A stretch of DNA of 28,550 nucleotides from Priapulus caudatus (GCF_000485595.1 NW_014577111.1:569850-598399), one strand, 5' to 3'; shown: positions 1 to 9,263, numbered from the stretch's first letter. A program made the numbers and translations. The notes: generated by a model from the letters alone, not told the origin.

Positions 1-3000
1 TCCGCCTTTAAAATGAAAAGGAGTTATTCTAGCATAGATTTATATGCTAGCTTTCCATCAGTAGACATCACTTAAGAAATAGGAGGAATACCTTTCATGT
101 AAGGTCCCCGCTGCCTATACCAGCCAGAACGCAATCTGGCTACGTTAGACTGTTAGCGCATGCGCAATATCTCACCAGAGGAGTTATATTTTGTGATGAA
201 TATGCATTTAATATGGTAAGGGGGTATTTCAGCATATATTTCTCTAATAAATATGTATCAGTAGACCTGTGTTTATAATTAGGAGAGCGCCCTAGCATGT
301 AGGGTACAAACGACCTACTTTATGCCCTCGCGTCCTTCCTCTTGTCTCCCCTGTTCCTCGTTCAGCTTCCCTCTTCTTCTACCGCCCCCAGCTATCTTTC
401 CTGCCTCCTTTCCTCAATCTCCCACACCCTCGCTTTCTCAGCAAGCTATATTATGAAGTTTGCTTCAGACGGTAATGCACGCATGACACGGTGCGCGCGC
501 ATGTGCAATATCTGACGAGAAGACTAATATTTTGCGAAGATTATGCATTTAAAATGAAGAGAAGTTACCCTAGCATAGATTTATATGATAACATTCCATC
601 AGTAGACTTCACTTAAGAAATAGGGGGAAGACCTTTCATGTAAGGTCCCCGCTGCCTATACCAGCCAGAACACAATCTGGCTACGTTAGTGTGTCAGCGC
701 ATGCGCAATATCTCACTAGAGGAGTTGTATTTTGTGATGAATATGCATTTAATATGGTTAGGGGGGACCTCAGCATACATTTCTCTAATAAATCTTTGTC
801 AGTGCACATGTGTTTATAATTAGGAGAGCGCCCTAACCTGTAGGGTACAAAAGACCTACTTTGTGCCTTCGCGTCCTGCCCCTTGCTTCCCCTGTTTCTC
901 GCTCAGCCTCCCTCTTCTTCTACCGCCCCCGGCTATCTCCCCTGCCTCCTGTTTTCAATCCACCACTCCCTCGCTCTCTCAGTAAGCTATATTATGAAGT
1001 TTGCTTCAGACGGTAATGCACGCCTGACACGGTGCGCGCGCATGTGCAATATCTCTTAAGAAGACTAATATTTTGCAAATATTATACATTTAAGATGAAG
1101 AGGAGTTATACTAGCATAGATTTCTATGATAACATTCCATCAGTAGTCTTTACTTAAGAAATAGGGGGGAAGACCTTTTATGTAAATGCCCCGCTGCGTA
1201 TACCAGCCAGTACGCAATCTGGCTACGTTAGTGTGTTAGCGCGTGCGCAATATCTCACCAGAGGAGTTAATTTTTGTAATGAATATGCATTTAATAAGGT
1301 TAGGGGGTATCGCAGCATAGATTTCTTTATTAAATATTTATTAGTAGACCTGACTTTATAATTAGGAGAGCGCTCTAGCATGTAGGGTACAAAAGACCTA
1401 CTTTATGCCCTCGCGTCCTTCCTCTTGCCTCCCCTGTTCCTCGTTTAGCCTCCCTCTTCTTCTACCGCCCCCAGCTATCTTCCCTGCTTCCTTTCCTCAA
1501 TCTCCCACACCCTCGCTCTCTCAGCAAGCTATATTATGAAGTTTGCTTCAGACGGTAATGCACGCATGACACGGTGCGCGCGCATGTGCAATGTCTCACG
1601 AAAAGACTAATATTTTGCGAAGATTATACATTTAAAATGAAGAGAAGCTACCTTAGCATAGATTTATATGATAACATTCTATTAGTAGTCTTTACTTAAG
1701 AAATAGGGGGGAAGACCTTTTATGTAAATGCCCCGCTGCGTATACCAGCCAGTACACAATTTGGATACGTTAGTGTGTTAGCGCATGCGCAATATCTTAC
1801 CAGAGGAGTTATATTTTGTAAGGAATACGCATTTAATATTGTTAGGGAGGATCTCAGCATAGATTTCTCTAATAAATCTTTATCAGTACACATGTGTTTA
1901 TAATTAGGAGAGCGCCCTCACCTGTAGGGTACAAAACACCTACTTTGTGACTTCGCGTCCTGCCCCTTGCCTCCCCTGTTTCTCGCTCAGCTTCCCTCTT
2001 CTGCTACCGCCCTCAGCTATCTTCCGTGCGTACTTTCCTTATTCTACCCCTCTCTCGCACTTTTTGCAAGCTATATTATGAAGTTTGCTTCAGAAGGTAA
2101 TGCACGCCTGACACGGTGCGCGCGCATGTGCAATATCTCCCGAGAAGACTAATATTTTGCAAAGATTATACATTTAAAATAAAGAGGAGTTATCCTAGCA
2201 TAGATTTATATGATATCCTTCTATCAGTAGACATCACTTAAAAAATAGGAGGAAATCCTTGCATGTAAGGTCCCCGCTGCGTATACCAGCCAGTGCACAA
2301 TCTGGCTACGTTAGTGTGTTAGCGCATGCGCAATATCTCACCTGAGGAGTTATATTTTGTGATGAATATATGCATTTAATATGGTAAGGGGGTATCTCAG
2401 CATAGATTTCCCTAATAAATATGTATCAGTAGACCTGTGTTTATAATTAGGAGAGCGCCCTAGCCTGTGGGGTACAAAACACCTACTTTATGCCCTCGCG
2501 TCCTTGCCCTTGCCTCCCCTGTCCCTCGTGCAGCCTCCTTCTTCTTCTGCCGCCTCCAGCTATCTTTCCTGCCGCCTTTTCTCAGTCTCCCACTCCATCG
2601 CTCCCTCAGCAAGATATATTGGGAAGTTGTCTTCAGTCCGTATTGCACGCCTGACACGGTGCGAGCTCATGCGCAATATCTCCCGAGAAAAATTATATTT
2701 TGCAAAGATTATGCATTAAAAATGAAGAGGAGTTATCCTAGCATAGATTTATATGATAGCATTCCATCAGTAGACATCACTTAAGAAATAGGAGGAAGAC
2801 CTTGCATGTAAGGTCCCCAATGCGCATACCAGTCAGTACACAATCTGGCTACGTTAGTGTGTTAGCGCATGCGCAATATCTCACCAGAGGAGTTATATTT
2901 TGGATGAATATGCATTTAATATGGTTAAGAGGTGTCTCATCATAGATTTCTCTAATAAATTGTTATCAGTAGCCCTTTCTTTATAATTAGGAAAGCGTCC

Positions 3001-3355
3001 TAGTCTGTAGGGTACAAAACACCTACTTTATGCCCTCGCGTCCTTCCCCTTGCCTCCCCTGTCCCTCGCTCAGCCTCCCTCTTCTTCTGCCGCCCCCAGC
3101 TATCTTCCTTGCCGCCTTTCCTCAGTCAGCCACTCATCTCTGGCTCTCTGTTTTTTTCTCTATCTCTCGCTCTCTCTCAGCACGCTATGTTATGCAGTTT
3201 TCTTCAGTCCGCACTGCTCGCCTGAAACGGTGCTCGTGTAAGAGGAGTTATCCTAGCATAGATTTTCTATGACAACATTCTATCAGTAGAACTCATTAAA
3301 AAATAGGAAGAAGACCCCTTGCACGTAAGGTCCCCGCTGCATATACCAGTCAGTA
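1..3355. repeat. About 541-bp tandem satellite, six-plus units
   Basis: Six successive units and a partial one can be aligned by eye. The landmark 'ctgc(c/g)tataccagcc' recurs at about 111, 652, 1194, 1736, 2277, 2820 and 3337, giving spacings of 541, 542, 542, 541, 543 and 517 bp. The array runs in from the left edge; its last unit is shortened and ends just before the exon-like sequence at 3375. Each unit has a pyrimidine-rich segment (for example 325-440), a palindrome GCGCATGCGC, and a small hairpin AGCCAG/CTGGCT. Two related half-units occur inside each unit: 'tgcgcaatatctcaccagag' and 'tgtgcaatatctgacgagaa' both lead into similar ATGCATTTAA(A/T)ATG sequences. Short open frames here are low-complexity by-products and not genes. 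Confidence 0.93.
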
Positions 3356-3374
3356 CCGATTCACATACTATAAG

Positions 3375-3878
3375 TTTTGCGACCGGACATTGTGATGGAT
3401 GCCGGCGATAGCTTGAACCCTGCATTAGACATTGGACAAATCGTAGGAGAGTCTTGTTACATTGGAAGAGCTGCGATACTCACCCAAACGTCAGCGTCGT
3501 GAACAGCCTAAGCTACTATCATATTACATTACAATACATTACATTACATTACATTACATTACATTACATTACATTACATTACATTACATTACATTACATC
3601 ACATTACATTACATTATATAAACGTATTATCGTAATCTGATGCGGCAAGTGTAAATCGTCCTAACCATACACATACGTACACGCGACGTCCTATAATAGC
3701 GTTCAGTAATTCGCACGAAATCTATTAACCTAGATACCCTCGTGCTTATTTCACATGTGCGATGTATACTCGTGGTCCCGGTATGTCCAAGATTCTCGAT
3801 TTTACCGACATTCCAGCGGAGTTCAATATCTCTCTATTGAGGACTGCAGCCAACCCGAACGCAGTGTACTCCTCCACG
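3375..3878 (+). pseudogene. Xanthine dehydrogenase/aldehyde oxidase fragment (two exon pieces)
   Basis: Two pieces read as the molybdopterin-binding part of the XDH/aldehyde oxidase family. Piece 1 (3375-3442, after an AG and before GTAGGA) encodes LRPDIVMDAGDSLNPALDIG, then QI, the family's 'D(V/A)G.SLNPA.DIGQ' signature. Piece 2 (about 3762-3878, ending at ACG|GTGAGA) encodes [20 protein letters not shown], then [18 protein letters not shown], matching the 'TRGPGMYKIP.F.DIP.EFNVSLL..APNP.A(V/I)YSSK' block. In living enzymes about 25 residues (starting GAFVQG) lie between the blocks. None are visible in the 320 bp separating them, which instead hold an ATTAC microsatellite. Conserved YKIPGF is altered to SKILDF, no acceptor is obvious before piece 2, and the following AVGEPP block with the catalytic Glu is not found downstream. 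I read it as a decayed, partial copy. A gene with unseen small exons is less likely. Confidence 0.7.
3521..3616. repeat. ATTAC pentanucleotide microsatellite
   Basis: Nearly perfect tandem repetition of ATTAC for about 96 bp with a few single-base changes (one 'acaat', one 'acatc'). It sits between the two exidase-like exon pieces, where the missing conserved coding block would be expected. Confidence 0.97.
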
Positions 3879-4413
3879 GTGAGAATAATTGGCCGCTCTA
3901 ACAATTCTACTCCCGTGTATCGCTATCAAATGCGTAATCACACGTGGAAAAGTAATCTTGACCGTCATGTTGAAATCTCGTGTGTGATGCTAAGGTAATA
4001 ATGAACACAGATGCATTAGAGTCAAGCAAAAATCTTTTGTTTTAAAATGGGGCCTCTATGCTCAGTAGAAAAGGCAGGGCGCTGTGATCGCAGTGGTGTC
4101 CGAATTTTTTAATTTTTTTAGTGATTAGACACAATGCTATAAAAATAACAACAAAATAATGACAGCGAAAAATAGTGCATTAGCGATTATTATGATTTTG
4201 AGGAATTTTACATAGGTCTAGTGTGAGCATTAGGCGATTCCGCATAGAGATATTAAGCCACCATCACAAATGAACTGTTGACCCCTACTTAAACTATTAA
4301 GTACAATTAAGAGGTTAGGTTAAGCATGTGAAGAAAAGTAACGTAGGTAAGGTAAGTGTGAGATTAATAATTAATGATTGGTGGATGATGGATGATGGTT
4401 AATTCATAACCGA
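3879..4413. other. AT-rich sequence, nothing recognised
   Basis: AT-rich, with stop codons in all frames. I looked for the next XDH/aldehyde oxidase block (AVGEPPLFLA) after the donor-like site at 3879 and did not see it. Nothing else recognised. Confidence 0.6.
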
Positions 4414-4905
4414 TGATTGCTAAAAGATTCATGATTGGTCGATGTTTAAATGGTTCACGATTGGTCGACGGTGAAAAAGCTCACGGTTGGGTGATTGTTA
4501 GTAGGCTCACGGTTGGGTGATTGTTAGTAGGCTCACGATTGGTCGGTTGTTAGAAGGCCCATGATTGGTTGATTGTTAAAAGGCTCACAATTGGTCGACT
4601 GCTAGAAGGCTCATGATTGGTCGATTGTCAGAAGACCCACGATTGGTCGATTGATAGAAGGCCCACGATTGGTCAATTGTTAGAAGGCCCAAGATTGGTC
4701 GATTTGCTAGAAAGCCCACGATTGGACAATTGCTAGAAGGCCCACGATTGGTCGATTGCTAGAAGTCCCACAATTCGTCGATTGCTAGAAGGCCCACTAT
4801 TGGTCGATATTGGTCAATTGTTAGAAGGCTCACGATTGGTCGCTTCTTAAGAGGCCCACGATTGGTCAAATGCTAGAAAGCTCATGATTGATCGATTGCT
4901 AACAA
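4414..4905. repeat. 26-bp minisatellite carrying inverted CCAAT boxes
   Basis: About 18-19 diverged copies of a 26-bp unit of the form gattg(t/c)tagaaggcccacg followed by attggtc. Units are mostly 26 bp, one is 27 bp, and one truncated unit (about 10 bp) lies near 4803. The array decays at both ends (a related 'ggatgatggatgatgg' precedes it). Most units contain ATTGG(T/A)C, that is GACCAAT on the minus strand. It lies about 1.1 kb beyond the 3' end of the collagen gene. Confidence 0.92.
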
Positions 4906-5673
4906 TGATAACGTTATCAACGAAGTAGTTCTTTCAATTAAAGAATCCCATTTATTTCACACCAGTCACAATTATTTCCAGTCACAATTTAAGTTAAATA
5001 GCAGAAAAATCGTAGCTATCTTATGTACACTGAAATTTAAGTAGTTGATGATTTTCTTGGATAAATAAGTTGCTTTTTAGTAACTTACTGACTCCCATGT
5101 AGGGACATATATGTTTGACTTAATTACTATTAAGCTGCGTTTAATAGTAGTGCTAGCATGTAAAACAAGACACTATAGAAGAATGAATTGTTAAATATCT
5201 AATCAGCTGTCGACACTTGGCAGTTGCGTTTTGTAGTTGTTTTAATATTATCGTGGTAACATGCATATCATTGGTTATTTAATATTATCGTGGTAATTAA
5301 GTAACATGCCGGTTGTTATCGTTTTCCTTTATTCCTTGCACTAAATGTTTAATGAAATGAATTGATACTGAGTGCACGCAATGACATAGTCTTATGTTAT
5401 CAATCATTGACCTATCAGTTAAAGTCAATATCACGTCCTGCTCAAATATTGTTGCTTGTTCGGTCAAGCCAGACCAGTTTATCCGTGTTTCTCACTCGTG
5501 TACGCATCACACAGGCATACGCACACGCCAAATTAGTTAGTATTGCCTAAACTAGCAGGTGTCAGCTAAGAACTCTGTGCTGCTAAGTGCTAACTACTAA
5601 GTAATGCTCATGCATCAATACGTGTGGAAGCCGCGAACTTGTAACACACACATCGGGCAAACCACTTACTTGA
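4906..5673. other. Intergenic AT-rich sequence, no gene seen
   Basis: No credible coding frame on either strand. The only structure seen is a short duplication at 5241-5296. Confidence 0.55.
5241..5296. repeat. 19-bp direct repeat
   Basis: TTTAATATTATCGTGGTAA occurs at 5241-5259 and again at 5278-5296, a 37-bp offset. It is a small local duplication. Confidence 0.85.
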
Positions 5674-5679
5674 TTTATT
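5674..5679 (-). terminator. Candidate poly(A) signal of the collagen gene
   Basis: TTTATT on the plus strand is AATAAA on the minus strand, about 350 bp past the collagen stop codon. It is the nearest canonical hexamer I noticed; there is no evidence of use beyond position. Confidence 0.3.
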
Positions 5680-6031
5680 CAGCCGATACCCATGCACGCA
5701 TAATGAATATTGTCTGAGAATAATGTGAATAGTGAATGTTGAATTGCCAATAAGAATTGCATACGGAAAATTTATCGGGATGCCCATAACCAAAATAACT
5801 AATCCCATAAGGAATTACATGATTTTCTGCAATAGATAATTTCAATAGCATATTAAGTATAATAACCTAACTTAATACGCTCTTGATAATTTCGATAATA
5901 TTATGTATTTGGAAGGTAGTCCCTATTTGCATCCTATTTTCCAATCTACTGAGTCGATTATCTTAATCGGTACGTATTAATCCAGATCGTCAAGCCGAGT
6001 TACGAATGATACAGTAAGTGAAATATGTGCA

Positions 6032-6230
6032 CTACTTAGTGCAGACAGCACAGGTGATCTCCCGTCCACTCACGTAGTTTGGACATGGCAGTGACCCGCA
6101 GTTAGCCTCCACGACGTACCACAGACCTCCGTTCTCGTCTGCTACTCCCGAGGAATTCGCCTCTGGATCTTCATCCACGCACACGAAGTTTGACCGACCC
6201 TGGTGGCTGTGGTGCGACGACGTGAGGTAG
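6032..6230 (-). CDS. Collagen terminal exon: CVDEDPEA...TCAVCTK stop
   Basis: 199 bp including TAG. It reads YLTSSHHSHQGRSNFVCVDE, then DPEA, GGLWYVVEANCGSLPCPNYV and SGREITCAVCTK. These match the family's last block (CVD.DPE...NG.L.Y.VE..CG.LPCPPY..GRELTCAVCTK). Five Cys. The open frame runs on upstream into hydrophobic codons (WIILIFALVF) that look like a signal peptide, but those belong to the intron: a TTCTCCAG|C acceptor restores the Gly-Tyr-Leu junction. Confidence 0.92.
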
Positions 6231-8818
6231 CTGGAGAATACAAGGGCGAATATTAGGATTATCCATTGCAGTGAATATCGCAATATTTTATGCAGTTGCT
6301 ATAAGCAAGTAAATGTGAACATCTGCTATTTCGACGCGGTATAGTAAACAACACTAGCAGCAACATTCACGCTGCCGTCACCTTTATCGCTACTAGGTAC
6401 GAACTTGCAATTTGTCACCAGAGAGACATAAAACGTGTATTCATGTATAGCAGGATGTTAATTTATTGATTACTCTTCTAGTCTATCCATACCGATCAGT
6501 CTATTGTCATATATTTTTAATAGTGGTTGTTTATTTTAGTGTTCCTCACCCATTAGCCCAGTATTATACGTATTAACAAGCCATAAACTATCGCTCAAGG
6601 GGTCGTTGTCGTATCAGGTACTACAGATATGTACCCGAGGAACATATATGTATACACAAAGTGTACTAGACTTGTCGACTACAGAAGGTGTTAACCCTAA
6701 ACCGACACACTAACCCCCTAACCAACCTAAGCAACCGTAACCCGACCCATAACCCTAGACACCCTAAACATACTTCAGATCATAAACAATAATACTAAAC
6801 TAACCTGAAACTACCTCGGTTACATATCTGTAGTACCCGTTGATATCGACAGACCGAGCCCCATGCTGCTAAACTACGTTTCTGGGCTCGTTGATAATAT
6901 TACTTATTAAGTAAGTATACTCGATCTTCCTTACCCGTGGTATTCTAGTGACCAACTCGGAGGGCATGTGTTCCAGCCAGGGATCATTTGTTCGCTGGCA
7001 CGATCGGGTACACGGCACACTGCGCACACAGCGTTATGATTCTGTAACTTCTTGCCTGATAGATGACTCGACAGGAACGGGTTGAATCCATTGATTTCGT
7101 ATTCCACTCCATACCTACCGCGATTGAAGATTTGACGCGATCATAATCCATAATACATTTAAAGCCGTAGCGTCGGCCTACTTTTTCTGACACGAATAAA
7201 TGGCGTTTAAAAGTTTCACACTTTTATGCTCGTGCGCTCGCTCGCTCGCTTGCTCATTTATGCCCTAATTCCGTGAGGTAATCACTCATTAACTCATTAA
7301 TTCATTCACTCATTCATTCGTCTCAGAAATAAATCAAAAGTCTAGGACTTACATGTAATTTTTTGCTTGGAATCCATCTTGGAACCTGCCCCACTGCGGG
7401 ACTGAGGGAAGACATTGGTAGTTCCCACCTCCCCCGTGGTGAGTGTAGTGAGCACTGCCTACCACGCCTAATCGATGCATGTAAAAGTGTCGGCATGTCA
7501 TTCCCTCAATCAATTTTTATACATTGTACGCTGATTGGAAGGAACAGCAGTTTTTACGGAACGCGTGTCAATAAAGAACCGTTGTTTGAACTAGTTCCTG
7601 GGGAAAGAATGCATTTTAGTGCTTCGGCTCGGTAATAACAATGGAGGGGCGCGGTTTCCAGTTAAACTGCATGTTGTGGCGAGAGGGTCTGGAATGAGGG
7701 GTTTAACAATCGCGACATGATCACTTGCACTAGTTTATAATAATTTACATTTATTCGGCGTATATTTTCGTTTCCTAGAAATCTAAGGATTGGCCGCTTC
7801 ATCCTCACTGAGGATAAGGCCCTGCAATAATTTGTAATATATATGGTACCGTTATAGACGAGTTCTGCACCAGTTTCTGGACAAGTCGTTCTTCCCCATC
7901 TCACATACATGGCTCCACCATGGGTTACGTTGGCGCGATCTATTGGGTAGAATTACATGTTAAATTAAACTATTATAAGAGGCGCAAATTATGCTTTTGC
8001 AATTTCTTTATCTCTAATTCGTATTCATTGTTTCATGTGAGTTATTCGTTGTTATTCATTTTACGACATGATTCAGATATAATAGTAATCGTTTATATAG
8101 TAGAACATATTAGTATGCACATCGGTATTGACAATTGTAATATATTAAACCATATAGAATCCAGTCAAAAACAATTGCTACTATTTAAAAAATGGTGTTG
8201 CGTATTTGGATTAGGATATTAGACAGTTTAACTACTATATTATTTACACTTGTATATTATATATTATCCCAAATTGAAAGGAAAAGGGGAAAATACATTT
8301 AATTATTAACCAAGCGCTGTTATGTTAAATATTCGTTGTAATATAAAGTTTTAAACTCGCAGGCACTCCAGTGTCACATGAAAGCGATACAACTCCTACT
8401 TACAGTTAGAGAATATTTGCGCCTCTACTCGCTGACGTATCATGTCGATTTCCTCCTCATTAGTCAGACCACCAGAAGACACTTCTGTCGTCACTCCCGG
8501 ACTTCCTCGCTCTCCCTGAGGACCCCGCGGTCCAACTGGACCCTAGATGTACATATATGCAGGATATTTTGCTTGGCAGGAATACAGTCAGGCAATAAAA
8601 TACACGCGTAGCAACGGACAGCAACTATAGGCGCGACAATAGATGGATATAACTGCCAGCAGGAGCGGTATATTTACTATCGAGCCTTGTGGTCCAGCTT
8701 CCCCGTCACGGCCATCTCTCCCCGCTTCCCCGTCACGGCCATCTATCCCCGCTGCCCCGTCATTGCCATGTCTCCCCGCTGCCCCGTCACGGCCATCTAT
8801 CCCCGCTGCCCCGTCACG
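6032..8818 (-). CDS. Spongin-type short-chain collagen (C4-like), partial at 5' end
   Basis: Six exons on the minus strand (8818-8678, 8542-8404, 7939-7850, 7467-7353, 7114-6935, 6230-6032) join in frame: 864 bases, 287 residues plus a TAG stop. Order of domains: about 20 Gly-X-Y triplets; a short polar linker; then the family's C-terminal domain with MYVRWGRTTCP, GGGGNYQCLPS, YMYGVEYEINGFNPF, AVCAVC, CPPSWSLEYHGYL, NFVCVDEDPEA and the terminal GREITCAVCTK. This series of motifs is characteristic of spongin short-chain collagens, secreted matrix proteins reported as relatives of collagen IV and found across invertebrates. All exon phases agree (0, 1, 1, 2, 2), and introns are 135-704 bp. The N-terminus, with signal peptide or membrane anchor, is not resolved. 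The gene points away from the ABHD12 gene. Not a true collagen IV: the helix seen is far too short. Confidence 0.9.
6617..6837. mobile_element. 221-bp MITE-like element with 24-bp terminal inverted repeats
   Basis: GGTACTACAGATATGTACCC at 6617, continuing GAGG, is mirrored by CCTCGG then TTACATATCTGTAGTACC at 6814-6837 with one mismatch. The interior has no coding frame and holds degenerate CCCTAA-like runs (AACCCTAAACC, ACCCCCTAACC, ATAACCCTAG). It lies in the last intron of the collagen gene (6231-6934). Target-site duplication not clear. Confidence 0.75.
6935..7114 (-). CDS. Collagen exon: AVCAVC block
   Basis: 180 bp. It begins by completing Met, then YGVEYEINGFNPF and, after a variable stretch, NAVCAVCRVPDR and CPPSWSLEYHG. 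Three Cys (CAVC plus CPPSW) fit the disulphide pattern of the domain. Acceptor GCGGTAG|G; donor CACGG|GTAAGG in phase 2. Confidence 0.9.
7231..7320. repeat. Degenerate CGCT and ATTC tetramer tracts in collagen intron
   Basis: 'gctcgctcgctcgcttgctc' followed by 'attaactcattaattcattcactcattcattc'. Simple-sequence tracts in the 7115-7352 intron. Confidence 0.85.
7353..7467 (-). CDS. Collagen exon: GGGGNYQCLP block
   Basis: 115 bp. It reads VVGSAHYTHHGGGGNYQCLP, then SVPQWGRFQDGFQAKNY. This corresponds to the family's 'AGS.YT..GGGANYLCLP..P.W.....G' block. Acceptor GATTAG|GC; strong donor ACAT|GTAAGT in phase 2. The plus-strand open frame at 7363-7635 is the antisense shadow of this exon and its intron. 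Confidence 0.9.
7850..7939 (-). CDS. Collagen exon: RWGRTTCP block
   Basis: 90 bp, phase 1 to phase 1. It reads RANVTHGGAMYVRWGRTTCP, then ETGAELVYNG. 'YVRWGRTxCP...ELVY.G' is the opening signature of the C-terminal domain of this family. Acceptor after TTCTACCCAATAG; donor AACG|GTACCA is weak but the phase is right. Confidence 0.88.
8404..8542 (-). CDS. Collagen exon: end of helix and linker
   Basis: 139 bp. It continues the triplet register exactly across the splice: GPQ GSI | GPV GPR GPQ GER GSP G. It then leaves the helix into an acidic/basic linker (LTNEEEIDMIRQRVEAQIFS) that could start a short coiled coil for trimer registration. Acceptor ATCTAG|GGT; donor AACT|GTAAGT, phase 1. Confidence 0.88.
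8678..8818 (-). CDS. Collagen exon: helix made of five 27-bp repeats
   Basis: 141 bp, phase 0. After the first two residues the exon reads fifteen Gly-X-Y triplets. At the DNA level it is five tandem 27-bp units, each nine residues: RDGAAGIDG, RDGAAGRHG, NDGAAGIDG, RDGEAGRDG, RDGEAGPQG, then SI. The donor is ATA|GTAAAT. The acceptor I had to use, AGATAGTAG|CGT, lacks a pyrimidine tract, and two in-frame TAG codons lie just upstream, so the upstream border is uncertain. Confidence 0.8.
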
Positions 8819-8942
8819 CTACTATCTTGCCGGTCACGCCGCCGGGGTCCAAGACGGACCTCTCAACAGATCTATGAAGGAGAATGTGATGAGGTTGGAG
8901 ACATGCAGGTGTATTATACGACCAATGAATCAGCGCTCTGCC
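8819..8942 (-). other. Ambiguous collagen 5' flank with strong acceptor-like site
   Basis: On the minus strand CACATTCTCCTTCATAG at about 8872 is a much better 3' splice site than the one bordering the helix exon. However, the frame that would join the helix meets TAG TAG just before CGTGAC. Either the weak acceptor is used, or an indel (biological or assembly) sits near 8820-8830. Confidence 0.4.
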
Positions 8943-9059
8943 GTTCTCATCATTCTCTCCTCTCTCATCTTTTCTAGCTCTCTCTCGTCTCTCCTCTCTC
9001 TCTCCTCTGTGTCTCTCTCGATCTCTCTCTCTTCTCGTCTCTCTCATCGCATCGCATCT

Positions 9060-9092
<33 letters not shown>

Positions 9093-9216
9093 GGCCTCTG
9101 CCGTCTCTCTCTCTCTCATCCTCTCTCTCTCTCAATCTCTCTCTTCTCTGCCTCGTCTCTCTCTTCCTCTCTCTCTCTGCTTTCTCTCTCTCGTCCTCCT
9201 CAGCGGTTGCGACCAT

Positions 9217-9263
<47 letters not shown>

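Noticed and set aside
1967-3272. Several 60-105-codon frames with Pro/Ser/Leu-rich sequence
   Set aside because: They recur in each satellite unit from its pyrimidine-rich block and are disrupted differently in each.
5241-5296. TAATATTAT words resembling a geminivirus or Helitron-type origin
   Set aside because: No stem around the word, no Rep-like frame, and the base pattern is common in AT-rich DNA.
6231-6283. Apparent signal peptide (WIILIFALVFSS) leading into the Cys-rich C-terminal collagen exon, suggesting a small secreted protein
   Set aside because: The previous exon ends ...EYHG in phase 2 and the TTCTCCAG|C acceptor restores the family junction, so the hydrophobic codons are intronic. 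No in-frame ATG is present either.
6660-6780. Interstitial telomere repeat array
   Set aside because: Only degenerate CCCTAA-like words, enclosed by inverted repeats; better described as the interior of a MITE.
7363-7635. 90-codon plus-strand frame, also considered as a structured RNA because of its hairpins
   Set aside because: The minus strand here encodes the GGGGNYQCLP block of the collagen; the plus frame is its shadow.
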